Assembly (NCBI RefSeq): GCF_014610845.1
Contig: NZ_JABTCG010000005.1
Location: 411,934 to 475,933, forward strand
DNA: 64,000 nt
Direction of reading: 5' to 3'
Source of the DNA: Maribacter arenosus
Lineage (GTDB): Bacteria > Bacteroidota > Bacteroidia > Flavobacteriales > Flavobacteriaceae
Position 1 is the first letter of the stretch; each line of letters begins with the position of its first letter. Both the position numbers and the translations under genes were made by a program. The notes beneath the pieces were generated by a model. That model worked only from the letters and a program-made list of their open reading frames with translations, did no database searches and was not told where the DNA came from. Shown piece after piece: positions 21,142-29,415 of this stretch.

Positions 21142-22233
21142 ATGAAACCAATTTCACTTCCTTTTATTTTTATGTCTTTATTTCTGATCATAGGTTGCAG
21201 TAACAACAATGATACCCCAGAAAATGAATGGCCAGAACCATTGGGCATGTATTTCCCTCCTTTGAATGGCAATGAATGGGAATCCATTTCCATGTCCGAA
21301 TTAGACTGGAATGAAGCTGTGGAACAATCGCTCTACGATTTTTTAGAAGAAAATAACACGGATGCATTTATAATTCTGAAAGATGGAAGAATGGTGGTCG
21401 AAAAATATTTTGGTGATTTTGATGCAACACAAAATCATTCTTGGAACTCTGCCGCCAAGACATTGACGAGCATGACCGTCGGAATCGCCCAACAAGAAGG
21501 ATTTTTATCAATTGATGATCCTTCATCCGATTATATGGGCGTGGGATGGTCGTTACTCACACCCCAACAAGAGCAAAATATCACCGTAAAACATCATTTA
21601 ACCATGACCACAGGACTGGATTATACCGTGGAAAACAACTTTTGTACCGATAAGGAATGTTTAGTTTATAAAGGGGATCCCAACACGTTTTGGTACTACC
21701 ATAATGCAACATATTCCTTATTGGATGATATTGTGGCAGCAGCTACAAACCAAGATTTTAAAACGTATTTCAATAGCAAGGTCCGTGATAGAATAGGAAT
21801 GCAAGGTACTTGGATCAAAACGGGGTATCTTAATCTGTACTTCAGTACGGCTAGAAGTATGGCCCGTTTTGGGCTTTTAAACCTAAACGAAGGATATTGG
21901 GAAACCACAGCGATACTGGAAGACCAAGACTATTTTACAAGCGCGATCAATTCCTCCCAGGTTTTAAACCCATCATACGGTTACCTCTATTGGCTGAACG
22001 GTAAAAATGGTTTTAGACTACCAGAATCAGAAGAATTATATTCAGGTAAATTAATTCCCTCAGCACCTGACGATCTTTATGCCGGACTTGGTGCCTTTGA
22101 CCAAAAGCTTTACGTTGTGCCTAGTCAAGGCTTGGTCATTGTTCGCATGGGTGATGCTGCCAATTCAGAGGAATTTGGACCAACCTCATTTGACAACGAA
22201 CTTTGGGGTAAGATCAAGGAGCTAATCGATTAG
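21142..22233 (+). CDS. Serine hydrolase (beta-lactamase/PBP4-like) lipoprotein
   Basis: 363 residues with a lipoprotein signal (FLIIGCSNNND, Cys at about residue 19). The class C beta-lactamase/esterase fold is shown by the SxxK motif in NSAAKTLTSM and a YxN motif in FWYYHNATYSLL; the third motif is degenerate (GLGAFDQKLYVV), as in many EstB-like serine hydrolases. It is anchored in an envelope membrane; substrate is unknown (ester or D-amino-acid peptide). It is the only plus-strand gene between rimO and the recR-ftsY block and interrupts the usual ftsY-rimO adjacency. Confidence 0.9.
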   Translation: MKPISLPFIFMSLFLIIGCSNNNDTPENEWPEPLGMYFPPLNGNEWESISMSELDWNEAVEQSLYDFLEENNTDAFIILKDGRMVVEKYFGDFDATQNHSWNSAAKTLTSMTVGIAQQEGFLSIDDPSSDYMGVGWSLLTPQQEQNITVKHHLTMTTGLDYTVENNFCTDKECLVYKGDPNTFWYYHNATYSLLDDIVAAATNQDFKTYFNSKVRDRIGMQGTWIKTGYLNLYFSTARSMARFGLLNLNEGYWETTAILEDQDYFTSAINSSQVLNPSYGYLYWLNGKNGFRLPESEELYSGKLIPSAPDDLYAGLGAFDQKLYVVPSQGLVIVRMGDAANSEEFGPTSFDNELWGKIKELID

Positions 22234-22265
22234 ATAGGTGCAATTGTGAATACGTAGGGTCTTTA

Positions 22266-23228
22266 TCAATTTTCTATATTGAAGAATGAATCTACGAACT
22301 CATACTTGTTAAAGACCTGTAGATCCTCAATGCCCTCGCCAACACCGATATATTTTACCGGAATCTGAAATTGGTCCGATATCCCAATGACCACGCCCCC
22401 CTTAGCAGTGCCATCCAATTTTGTTACTGCTAAAGCAGTTACTTCGGTAGCCTTGGTAAACTGTTTAGCCTGTTCAAATGCATTTTGCCCAGTGGACCCA
22501 TCCAACACCAATAATACTTCATGTGGAGTATCATCGACCACCTTCTGCATGACCCGTTTCACCTTGGTAAGCTCATTCATTAAATTCACCTTGTTGTGCA
22601 ATCGCCCAGCAGTATCTATAATCACTACATCCGCATCCTGGGTAACTGCAGAACTCAAGGTATCGAAAGCAACCGATGCCGGATCACTACCCATTTTTTG
22701 TTTTACAATAGGAACATCCACCCTATCGGCCCAAACCTGTAATTGATCGATAGCCGCGGCCCGAAACGTATCTGCCGCGCCTAAAACCACTTTAAGTCCT
22801 TGTTTTTTGAATTGATAGGCCAACTTTCCGATAGTAGTCGTTTTACCCACCCCGTTGACACCGACCACCATGATCACGTAGGGTTTTTTATCGATTGGAA
22901 TACCAAACTCCCTTTCTTCCCCTAAATGCGTCTCTGACAACAAAGCTGCGATTTCTTCGCGCAAAATGGAATTCAGTTCGTCCGTGCCCATATACTTATC
23001 CTTGGCTACTCGGGCTTCTATACGATCTATGATCTTTAATGTGGTGTTGACACCCACATCGGAAGAAACCAAGACCTCCTCTAGATTATCCAAGACATCA
23101 TCATCTACCTTGGATTTACCAGCTACGGCTTTACTTAATTTTGAAAAAAAGGTGGTTTTGGTCTTTTCCAACCCTTTATCCAAGGTCTCTTTCTTTTGTG
23201 AGGAAAATATCTTTTTGAATAAACTCAT
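22266..23228 (-). CDS. ftsY: Signal recognition particle receptor FtsY
   Basis: 320 residues; a short-A-domain FtsY. The GTPase is recognised by VGVNGVGKTTTIGKLA (G1), DTFRAAA (G2), VIIDTAGR (G3) and TKLDGTAKGG (G4/G5). It docks SRP-ribosome complexes at the membrane. It follows rpmB-rpmG-DUF4295 on the same strand, an order conserved in Bacteroidota, but an intrinsic terminator lies between DUF4295 and ftsY, so readthrough or a separate promoter is needed. Confidence 0.98.
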   Translation of the reverse strand: MSLFKKIFSSQKKETLDKGLEKTKTTFFSKLSKAVAGKSKVDDDVLDNLEEVLVSSDVGVNTTLKIIDRIEARVAKDKYMGTDELNSILREEIAALLSETHLGEEREFGIPIDKKPYVIMVVGVNGVGKTTTIGKLAYQFKKQGLKVVLGAADTFRAAAIDQLQVWADRVDVPIVKQKMGSDPASVAFDTLSSAVTQDADVVIIDTAGRLHNKVNLMNELTKVKRVMQKVVDDTPHEVLLVLDGSTGQNAFEQAKQFTKATEVTALAVTKLDGTAKGGVVIGISDQFQIPVKYIGVGEGIEDLQVFNKYEFVDSFFNIEN

Positions 23229-23264
23229 AATACCTGAACAATTTTCGCCAAAGATATGAAAATA

Positions 23265-23296
23265 AAAAAGCTCCTTTCTTTCAAAAGGAGCTTTTA
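23265..23296 (-). terminator. Intrinsic terminator between DUF4295 and ftsY
   Basis: AAAAGCTCCTTT and AAAAGGAGCTTTT form a stem around a five-base loop; on the minus strand it ends in a T-rich run. It lies after the DUF4295 stop (23314) and 40 bp before the ftsY start, and may set the ratio of ribosomal-protein to ftsY mRNA. Confidence 0.8.
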
Positions 23297-23313
23297 AAAA
23301 TTGAAAGAATCAA

Positions 23314-23469
23314 TTAATTTTTATTTGCGAACCATTGGTTGACCGCTTCTGGAGCCATAACAGATTCTTGAAATATATAAGCCCCGCTCTTCGGAGATCT
23401 GACCATTTTTATAGCTTTGGTCAATCTTTTTGAACTTGTTTGTAAACTTGCTACCGTCTTCTTTGCCAT
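23314..23469 (-). CDS. DUF4295 family small protein
   Basis: 51 residues (MAKKTVASLQTSSKRLT... ending NQWFANKN), basic N terminus. DUF4295 genes occur in Bacteroidota directly after rpmB and rpmG, exactly as here (47 bp after rpmG), suggesting a ribosome-associated role; the function is unknown. Its basic composition and location are the evidence; a promoter of its own was not seen. Confidence 0.93.
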   Translation of the reverse strand: MAKKTVASLQTSSKRLTKAIKMVRSPKSGAYIFQESVMAPEAVNQWFANKN

Positions 23470-23516
23470 TACCTTATGCGTTATTTGACATTTTCACCTT
23501 AGTGATACCGTCTTAA

Positions 23517-23699
23517 TTACTTAATTTCTTTGTGAACAGTCATTCTCTTAAGGATAGGATTGAATTTCTTTATTTCCATCCTTTCGGGAGTGTTCTTTTT
23601 ATTTTTTGTAGTTATATACCTGGAAGTTCCTGGTTGTCCGGACTCTTTATGCTCCGTACATTCCAATATAACTTGTACCCTGTTGCCTTTTTTTGCCAT
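23517..23699 (-). CDS. rpmG: 50S ribosomal protein L33
   Basis: 60 residues, [18 protein letters not shown]..., with the L33 pattern [22 protein letters not shown]. It has one Cys only, so it is the zinc-free (C-) form. It lies 20 bp downstream of rpmB and upstream of DUF4295. Confidence 0.98.
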   Translation of the reverse strand: MAKKGNRVQVILECTEHKESGQPGTSRYITTKNKKNTPERMEIKKFNPILKRMTVHKEIK

Positions 23700-23719
23700 T
23701 GTAATCTATCTTTTTAGGA

Positions 23720-23956
23720 TTATTTTACCAATCCCTGTGCTTTAGCCTCTTTTAAAACAGCAGAAATGCCTTTCTTGTTTATGCTCTTCAACGCCTTGGC
23801 TGAAACTTTAAGCGTTATCCAACGATCTTCCTCGGGAAGATAAAAGCGCTTTTTAGAAAGATTTACGTTAAATCTTCTCCTTGTTTTATTGATAGAAAAC
23901 GATACGTTGTTTCCAAACATCGCTCTTTTTCCCGTAATTTCACAAACTTTTGACAT
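23720..23956 (-). CDS. rpmB: 50S ribosomal protein L28
   Basis: 78 residues; MSKVCEITGKRAMFGNNVS and KRRFYLPEEDRWITL-like segments are typical for L28. It is the first gene of rpmB-rpmG-DUF4295. A good promoter match (23987-24017) lies just upstream, inside the gap after cinA. Confidence 0.98.
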   Translation of the reverse strand: MSKVCEITGKRAMFGNNVSFSINKTRRRFNVNLSKKRFYLPEEDRWITLKVSAKALKSINKKGISAVLKEAKAQGLVK

Positions 23957-23986
23957 CGCGCCTAATTTTTCATTTTAAACAGGCTG

Positions 23987-24017
23987 CAAATTTATATCAT
24001 TTTTGCGTCATGGACAA
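23987..24017 (-). promoter_or_regulatory. Promoter of rpmB-rpmG-DUF4295
   Basis: On the minus strand, TTG (24017-24015), a 20-base spacer and TAAATTTG (23994-23987) match the Bacteroidota consensus TTG-N19-21-TAnnTTTG. The expected transcription start is about 25 bp upstream of the rpmB ATG. It is the best full promoter match noticed in the window. Confidence 0.6.
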
Positions 24018-24026
24018 AATTCTACT

Positions 24027-25274
24027 TCAGATTTTTATTATTTCTTTTTGAAGCAACTCAAATGCCTTATTTACAGCCTTTTGAATTATTCTTGTCCGCT
24101 GTTTCCCGAACATGAATTTATGAACGTACACCTCTTTTGGGGTGGCTATGGCTATAAACACCGTTCCGATCTCAGCATCGGAATCTCCCTTTGTTGGTCC
24201 CGCATTACCCGTTGTAGCCACGGAAAAATCAGTATTCAACAACGATTTTACATTGATTGCCATGGTTTTCGCTACCTCAGCACTGACCACTGAATGTTCA
24301 TTAATCATAGATTTTGGCACATGAAGTACCTTTATCTTGCTCTCAGTGGCATAACTTACAACGCTACCTTTAAAATATGCCGATGCACCGGACATTGTGG
24401 TAATTTTTTCTGCAATTTTGCCTCCCGTACAACTTTCGGCCGTTGCCAAGGTCATATTTTTCGCAGTAAACAATTTCGCCACCAATTCTTCAAGGGTTTC
24501 CTCATCTTCCGTGCCATATATCAGATCACCGATCAGGGGTTGCAATTTATTAATTTGGTCCTCAATGGCATCGATCAAGATTTGTCTATTTTCCCCTTTG
24601 GCACTTAACCGTAACCTAACTTTACCCAAATTCGGTAAATAGGCCAATTTAATAAATGGCGGTAGGTGTTCTTCCCAGTTTTCGATTTTTTCCGCTAGGG
24701 CACTTTCCCCAAGGCCATAGGTGACCAAGGTTCTATGAACGATATAGGGTCTTTTATATTCTTCTATAATTTTCGGAATAACCGAATTGACCATTAAGGC
24801 TTTCATTTCAAACGGTACACCAGGAAGTGATACAAAAGCAACACCGTCGGATTGCATCCACATTCCAGGTGCCGTACCATTGGCATTGTGCAATACCGTC
24901 GCCTTCGAAGGCACCCTGGCCTGTTGTCTATTTACTTCAGATATAGGAATAGAGAGAATACTTGAGAATAAGTTCTCAACATGCTTTAGGACCTCATCGT
25001 TTTGAACCAATTTGTCATTGAAAAACTCGCAAAATGTATGTTTGGTAATATCGTCCTTGGTAGGGCCTAATCCCCCGGTGACAATCACAATTTGGGCTCT
25101 TGACTTCGCTTCAGCCAAGGCGTTAAGAATATGCTGACGTTCATCTTGAACCGAAGTAATTTGATAAACCGATATTCCGATTTTATTGAGCTCTTTAGCG
25201 ATAAAAGCCGAGTTAGTATCCACGATTTGACCTATGAGAATCTCATCGCCAATAGTAATGATTTCAGCAAACAT
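24027..25274 (-). CDS. CinA family protein (NMN deamidase/ADP-ribose pyrophosphatase-like)
   Basis: 415 residues with two domains: an N-terminal molybdopterin-binding-like (COG1058) domain, [20 protein letters not shown] with [16 protein letters not shown], and a C-terminal CinA amidase domain (about 255-415) with [15 protein letters not shown] and [10 protein letters not shown]. The C-terminal domain of family members hydrolyses nicotinamide mononucleotide to nicotinate mononucleotide in pyridine-nucleotide recycling. Its ATG shares one base with the TAA of the upstream Hpt gene. Confidence 0.95.
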   Translation of the reverse strand: MFAEIITIGDEILIGQIVDTNSAFIAKELNKIGISVYQITSVQDERQHILNALAEAKSRAQIVIVTGGLGPTKDDITKHTFCEFFNDKLVQNDEVLKHVENLFSSILSIPISEVNRQQARVPSKATVLHNANGTAPGMWMQSDGVAFVSLPGVPFEMKALMVNSVIPKIIEEYKRPYIVHRTLVTYGLGESALAEKIENWEEHLPPFIKLAYLPNLGKVRLRLSAKGENRQILIDAIEDQINKLQPLIGDLIYGTEDEETLEELVAKLFTAKNMTLATAESCTGGKIAEKITTMSGASAYFKGSVVSYATESKIKVLHVPKSMINEHSVVSAEVAKTMAINVKSLLNTDFSVATTGNAGPTKGDSDAEIGTVFIAIATPKEVYVHKFMFGKQRTRIIQKAVNKAFELLQKEIIKI

Positions 25275-25612
25275 TATAGACTAAAATCATTTTTAAGCTC
25301 TGCTACTACTTGATGAATGTCTTTTTTCAATAGGGGAAACACCTCTCGGATTTCACTCATATTGGCCGAGTTTTTTCCCAAAGTTTCGAGCTGAAGTGCC
25401 ACGGCCCGGGTTTGTTCCATACCCAAGAGGTCAACGTTGGGCTTAATTTTATGGGCAAGTTGATATACCTGTTCATGGTCTTGCTGTTCGAGCGCCTTTT
25501 CGAGTCCCTCAAGATCTTGGGGTACTTCTTCCAAGAAGACAGATATAACAGAATTGATGAAATCCTCGTCACCATCGGCCATCTCATTTATTTTATCAAG
25601 ATTGTATATCAT
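25274..25612 (-). CDS. Stand-alone Hpt (histidine phosphotransfer) domain protein
   Basis: 112 residues, all one four-helix Hpt domain. The phosphoacceptor His is in [17 protein letters not shown] (about residue 54), replacing the common HxLKG by HKIKP. Hpt proteins pass phosphate between response regulators or hybrid kinases; no kinase or regulator is nearby. It is joined by one-base TAATG overlaps to both the FAH gene upstream and cinA downstream, so the three are almost surely co-translated. Confidence 0.9.
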   Translation of the reverse strand: MIYNLDKINEMADGDEDFINSVISVFLEEVPQDLEGLEKALEQQDHEQVYQLAHKIKPNVDLLGMEQTRAVALQLETLGKNSANMSEIREVFPLLKKDIHQVVAELKNDFSL

Positions 25613-26223
25613 TATTTAATTTTTAACGAAAAAAGTTCTTGTCCTTCCAACTTTCCCGAAAGATAATCATTTGTTGTTATCTGACCAACACCCGCAGGTG
25701 TTCCTGTAAACAAAATATCGCCTTTTTTTAATGTGAAAAAAGTAGAGACATAAGCCACAAGTTCATCTATATTCCAGAGCATCAAGCCTGTGTTACCTTT
25801 CTGGACTAGTTCTTCATTCTTATAGAGTGTGAAATTTAAATTGTTCAAATCTTTAAAATCGGATTTCGGCAGCCATCTACCTATCACTGCCGAACCATCA
25901 AAACCTTTTGCTTTTTCCCAAGGCAATCCTTTTTGTTTCAATGCTGATTGAAGGTCCCTCGCCGTAAAATCAACACCTAAACCAACCTCATTATAGTACT
26001 TGTGCGCAAAACGCCTATCGATATGCTTGCCTACCTTATTGATCCTTATCAATACCTCAACCTCATAATGCACCTCTTTGGTAAATTCGGGAATATAAAA
26101 ATCCTGGTCTTTGGGCAAAACAGCGGAATCTGGTTTAATAAATACAACGGGGTCTTTGGGACGCTCATTCGCCAATTCCTCAATATGGGCGGCGTAATTT
26201 CTACCAATACAGATTATTTTCAT
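25612..26223 (-). CDS. Fumarylacetoacetate hydrolase family protein
   Basis: 203 residues, the single-domain FAH fold. Signatures: MKIICIGRNYAAHIEELAN, KPDSAVLP, the metal-binding EVEVLIRINKVGKHI, the DFTARDLQ block and LFTGTPAGVG. Relatives act as acylpyruvate hydrolases or oxaloacetate decarboxylases/tautomerases; the reaction here is not decided. It starts 7 bp after the CarboxypepD_reg-like gene and overlaps the Hpt gene by one base. Confidence 0.94.
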   Translation of the reverse strand: MKIICIGRNYAAHIEELANERPKDPVVFIKPDSAVLPKDQDFYIPEFTKEVHYEVEVLIRINKVGKHIDRRFAHKYYNEVGLGVDFTARDLQSALKQKGLPWEKAKGFDGSAVIGRWLPKSDFKDLNNLNFTLYKNEELVQKGNTGLMLWNIDELVAYVSTFFTLKKGDILFTGTPAGVGQITTNDYLSGKLEGQELFSLKIK

Positions 26224-26230
26224 AATGAAC

Positions 26231-27145
26231 TTACTCTTTCAATAGTTTCAGACTTATAGCAGGAATCAAATTCCCAGTATCATCCTTGGACCTCACTTTA
26301 AAATCGGTCCATTGCCCCATACCATAGACCATGGCCTTATAATTTTGGTTTTTGTTGTAAACGGCTCCGAATGTTGGTGCAAATCTGTCTTCTACCATTT
26401 TCTTTTTTGTAATGGGATGCTTATAGGAATAACGATACCAATTGAAGGGCACGAACAACCATTCCACCCCCACATAAACCCCGGTTTCCGGCATTTTTAA
26501 GTTGAAGGCCCCTAGGTCAATGGATACAAAATCTTCCTCGAGGTTTGATTCCAATATTATGCTTTTCCGCAAAATATCAGTTCTTGGCATTTTGGTCTTT
26601 GGTTCAACATCAAAGATTCGTAAACGGAACTTGGCACTAGGTCCCTTGAACAATTTATTCTTTTGAAAGAACATGGTTACCTTATCCAAATATTTTTTCT
26701 GCGCCCCGATATTAGGGAAGTAAAGGGCCAATACCCAAGGGGTTGATGAGGATGAAAACCCACTGGTAAGGCTGTAACTGCTTATCGGGTTCAGGACATC
26801 GGAATTCCCAAAAGATTCAGATACGACCACCTCATCCAATTCATAGGATTCCTCTACCATTCCAAATCTCTTTTTATTGAAAATATCCTTGGCGATTACA
26901 ATCGTATCTTTATAACCTAATGAAGAAATATGAACTTGTTTCTCTAAAAAGTTTGTAGGAAGGTCGATAAAAAAATGCCCTTTTTCGTCCGTGGATGTTC
27001 CTTTTAATGTGTTGAGAAAACTAAGATTAACATAAGGAATGGGTTTTTTGGTCTTATGATCAAGCACATATCCTTCGAAAAGAATTTCCTGGGCAGTTGA
27101 ACTTAAGCCTAAAAGAAGGACTAAAAAAAGTACTAAGAACCGCAT
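26231..27145 (-). CDS. Secreted protein with CarboxypepD_reg-like domain
   Basis: 304 residues with a signal peptide (about 1-18, ending STAQ). Residues about 20-95 form a carboxypeptidase regulatory-like beta-sandwich (FEGYVLDHKTKKPIPYVNL... GTSTDEKGHFFIDLP), common at the N terminus of Bacteroidota outer-membrane proteins. The remainder has no recognised domain. It starts directly after the exonuclease stop (TAA then ATG, no gap) and is followed by FAH. Confidence 0.85.
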   Translation of the reverse strand: MRFLVLFLVLLLGLSSTAQEILFEGYVLDHKTKKPIPYVNLSFLNTLKGTSTDEKGHFFIDLPTNFLEKQVHISSLGYKDTIVIAKDIFNKKRFGMVEESYELDEVVVSESFGNSDVLNPISSYSLTSGFSSSSTPWVLALYFPNIGAQKKYLDKVTMFFQKNKLFKGPSAKFRLRIFDVEPKTKMPRTDILRKSIILESNLEEDFVSIDLGAFNLKMPETGVYVGVEWLFVPFNWYRYSYKHPITKKKMVEDRFAPTFGAVYNKNQNYKAMVYGMGQWTDFKVRSKDDTGNLIPAISLKLLKE

Positions 27146-27922
27146 TCAATTTAACTTGTTGTTCAATCTACTTAGCTTGATCTGCGTCAAGACCTTTTTG
27201 GTATACAATGGAAAATCGGCATTTAGGATCCATCCGAAATAGCCAGGCTCTTTATCGAGCACTTCCAAGACTTTTCTCCCTTTATGTTTGCCGAATGCGA
27301 ACACTTCCTCATCGTCATCATCCAAGGCGATAAACCCCGCAAGATCAACGGTTCTTTTATGGGTCGAAAATTCAGCCAATTTCTTGATATTGTTCTCCAA
27401 TTCTGGATAACGATCCAATTGGGATAATAAAACCTCATAGGTGGCCAAGGTGTCCGCTTTGGCACTATGCGCATTAGCCAGGTCTTTATCACAATAGAAT
27501 TTATAAGCGGCTTCCAGGGTTCTTTTTTCCATTTTATGAAAGATGGTCTGAACATCTACCGATACCATGTTTTTCATATCAAAATCAACTTCGGCCCTCA
27601 ACATTTCCTCTGCCAATAATGGGATATCGAAGCGATCGGAGTTAAATCCCGCCAAATCGCTATCCTTGATCATATTGTAAATATCTTTCGATAACTCTTT
27701 GAAAGTCGGTTCATTGGCCACTTTCTCATTTGAAATTCCGTGGATTTCGACAACTTCTGCAGGGATTTCGATTTCAGGATTTACCAGCCAGGTCTTACTT
27801 TCCTTATTTCCGTTGGGGAATATTTTTAAAATGGATATCTCTACAATCCTATCATGTGCAACATTGGTTCCCGTGGTCTCCAAATCAAAAAAACAAATCG
27901 GTCTTGTCAGCTTTAACTCCAT
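27146..27922 (-). CDS. DnaQ-like 3'-5' exonuclease with ExoX-like C terminus
   Basis: 258 residues. The DEDDh exonuclease has ICFFDLETTGTN (ExoI), DLAGFNSDRFDIPLL (ExoII) and AHSAKADTLATYEVL (ExoIII with His and Asp). The C-terminal part (about 205-258), FAFGKHKGRKVLEVL with GYFGWIL and DFP, matches the ExoX C-terminal/DUF3820-like module. Likely a DNA-repair or proofreading-type nuclease; the exact substrate is not known. It directly precedes the gene at 26231. Confidence 0.93.
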   Translation of the reverse strand: MELKLTRPICFFDLETTGTNVAHDRIVEISILKIFPNGNKESKTWLVNPEIEIPAEVVEIHGISNEKVANEPTFKELSKDIYNMIKDSDLAGFNSDRFDIPLLAEEMLRAEVDFDMKNMVSVDVQTIFHKMEKRTLEAAYKFYCDKDLANAHSAKADTLATYEVLLSQLDRYPELENNIKKLAEFSTHKRTVDLAGFIALDDDDEEVFAFGKHKGRKVLEVLDKEPGYFGWILNADFPLYTKKVLTQIKLSRLNNKLN

Positions 27923-28048
27923 TTCTCCTAATCTTTGGACAAAGATAAGTCTTAGAAAACATTAACGAAATGAATAATTCCATTAATTGAGTTCCCTGTT
28001 CCTACTACAAGTATTTGAAGCCATTGGACTAAAACATAGGAAACAGTA

Positions 28049-29290
28049 CTATAATCGCGTATTGATGATATTGTTGAAGGCAGATCCAAAGGTATAACTT
28101 AGCCCAACCCTAAAGCCCACTTCAAAATCTGTAGCAATTTGTTTTTGCTGTAATAGAACATCCTCTAAGGATGCACTGCCGGATGGCAAATTTATTTGAT
28201 CTCGAATTATGTCCAGGTTCCCTGAAAACCGAACAGCCAGTCCTTTAAACACCCGTACCGAAATATTACTGTATAGTTCGACCCGGTTTTTAGAAAAATC
28301 ATTTAAAAAACTCATGACCCTGAACCTTGAATAGATATTGCCCCAGGGTTGCCTGTACCTCACTTGTACATCGAGGGAATGGTTGAACAAAGATTCTTTG
28401 TCCTGGCCGAATATTGTCGTATCGATGTAATTATTATAAATGTATCCGATTTTGTAGGCAAATACGATTTCCCTTCTAAGGACCTCACGATAGGGAAAAA
28501 TATTATATTCAATAGCTGGGGTAAGACTCATGGAGAGATCTATGTTGGTATATGTATCATATTTCGCCCCACCGAAAATACCTGCCGACCAATGATCGGA
28601 TAGACTTCGCACAATGCTCCCATAACCGAAATATCTTTCGGTCTTGCTTAAAAATTCCTCATCATCCTGAACGTATTTGCTATTGGACAGGTTCATTTGA
28701 AGATCGGTTCGAATACGCCATTTTTCGGTTACCCGGTCACTTTCAAAGCCAATCTCATATTCAAACTCCTTTCTACTTGATTCCTTATCGAGTTGGGCCT
28801 CGCCATAGACCTCAAAAATCCAATTGTTCCATGGATCATCAAAATCAATATCCTGTCTTTTTGCCAAACCTTCATCAGTAATCTTATAGGATATTTTATC
28901 CGAGACATCAGATTCGATCAGATACCGAAGAAGACCATTTTTCACGGTTTCCAAAAGTCCTTTACGAATGTCGTCGGAGGTCATGTTCATATTGGAATCG
29001 AAGGAGCGTTCAAGACCAATCTTATCATAAGCACCTGTTCCCTTGTAATCCAGTTTATAGGTACGGCCTCCACTGCCATTGGCAATATCATAGATCATAA
29101 GGACAACATTGGCCAATTGTTGATCACGTACATGGTTTACATAATTTATTTCTTGCCTTAAGTAACTCTTTTCGCAATTGCAATCGATAAAAAGATTTAT
29201 AGGATCTTTATCCTGGGAAAACAACAAGGAACTTGAAAAAAGTAAAAGGATATAAAGAACATTCCTTGAAATAAGTAAATGAAATCTCAT
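28049..29290 (-). CDS. Predicted outer-membrane beta-barrel protein, unknown function
   Basis: 413 residues with a signal peptide (about 1-25, ending LFSQ). Residues about 30-150 form a soluble domain beginning with a CNCEKSYLRQEI motif; the rest (about 155-413) has alternating amphipathic strands with frequent aromatic residues and short turns, ending in GFRVGLSYTFGSAFNN, the look of an outer-membrane barrel. I do not recognise a family. It lies between E2 (125 bp upstream) and the exonuclease (126 bp downstream) on the same strand. Confidence 0.75.
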   Translation of the reverse strand: MRFHLLISRNVLYILLLFSSSLLFSQDKDPINLFIDCNCEKSYLRQEINYVNHVRDQQLANVVLMIYDIANGSGGRTYKLDYKGTGAYDKIGLERSFDSNMNMTSDDIRKGLLETVKNGLLRYLIESDVSDKISYKITDEGLAKRQDIDFDDPWNNWIFEVYGEAQLDKESSRKEFEYEIGFESDRVTEKWRIRTDLQMNLSNSKYVQDDEEFLSKTERYFGYGSIVRSLSDHWSAGIFGGAKYDTYTNIDLSMSLTPAIEYNIFPYREVLRREIVFAYKIGYIYNNYIDTTIFGQDKESLFNHSLDVQVRYRQPWGNIYSRFRVMSFLNDFSKNRVELYSNISVRVFKGLAVRFSGNLDIIRDQINLPSGSASLEDVLLQQKQIATDFEVGFRVGLSYTFGSAFNNIINTRL

Positions 29291-29415
29291 TCTTGATCAG
29301 GCTAATAATAAATTTAAAAGCCACTAAGGTATGTGATAAAAACAAGGGAATCGAATGCATTGTACTAAATTTTTATGCACTGTAAAAATTTGCTAAGCCT
29401 ATAATAAAACCAGGG

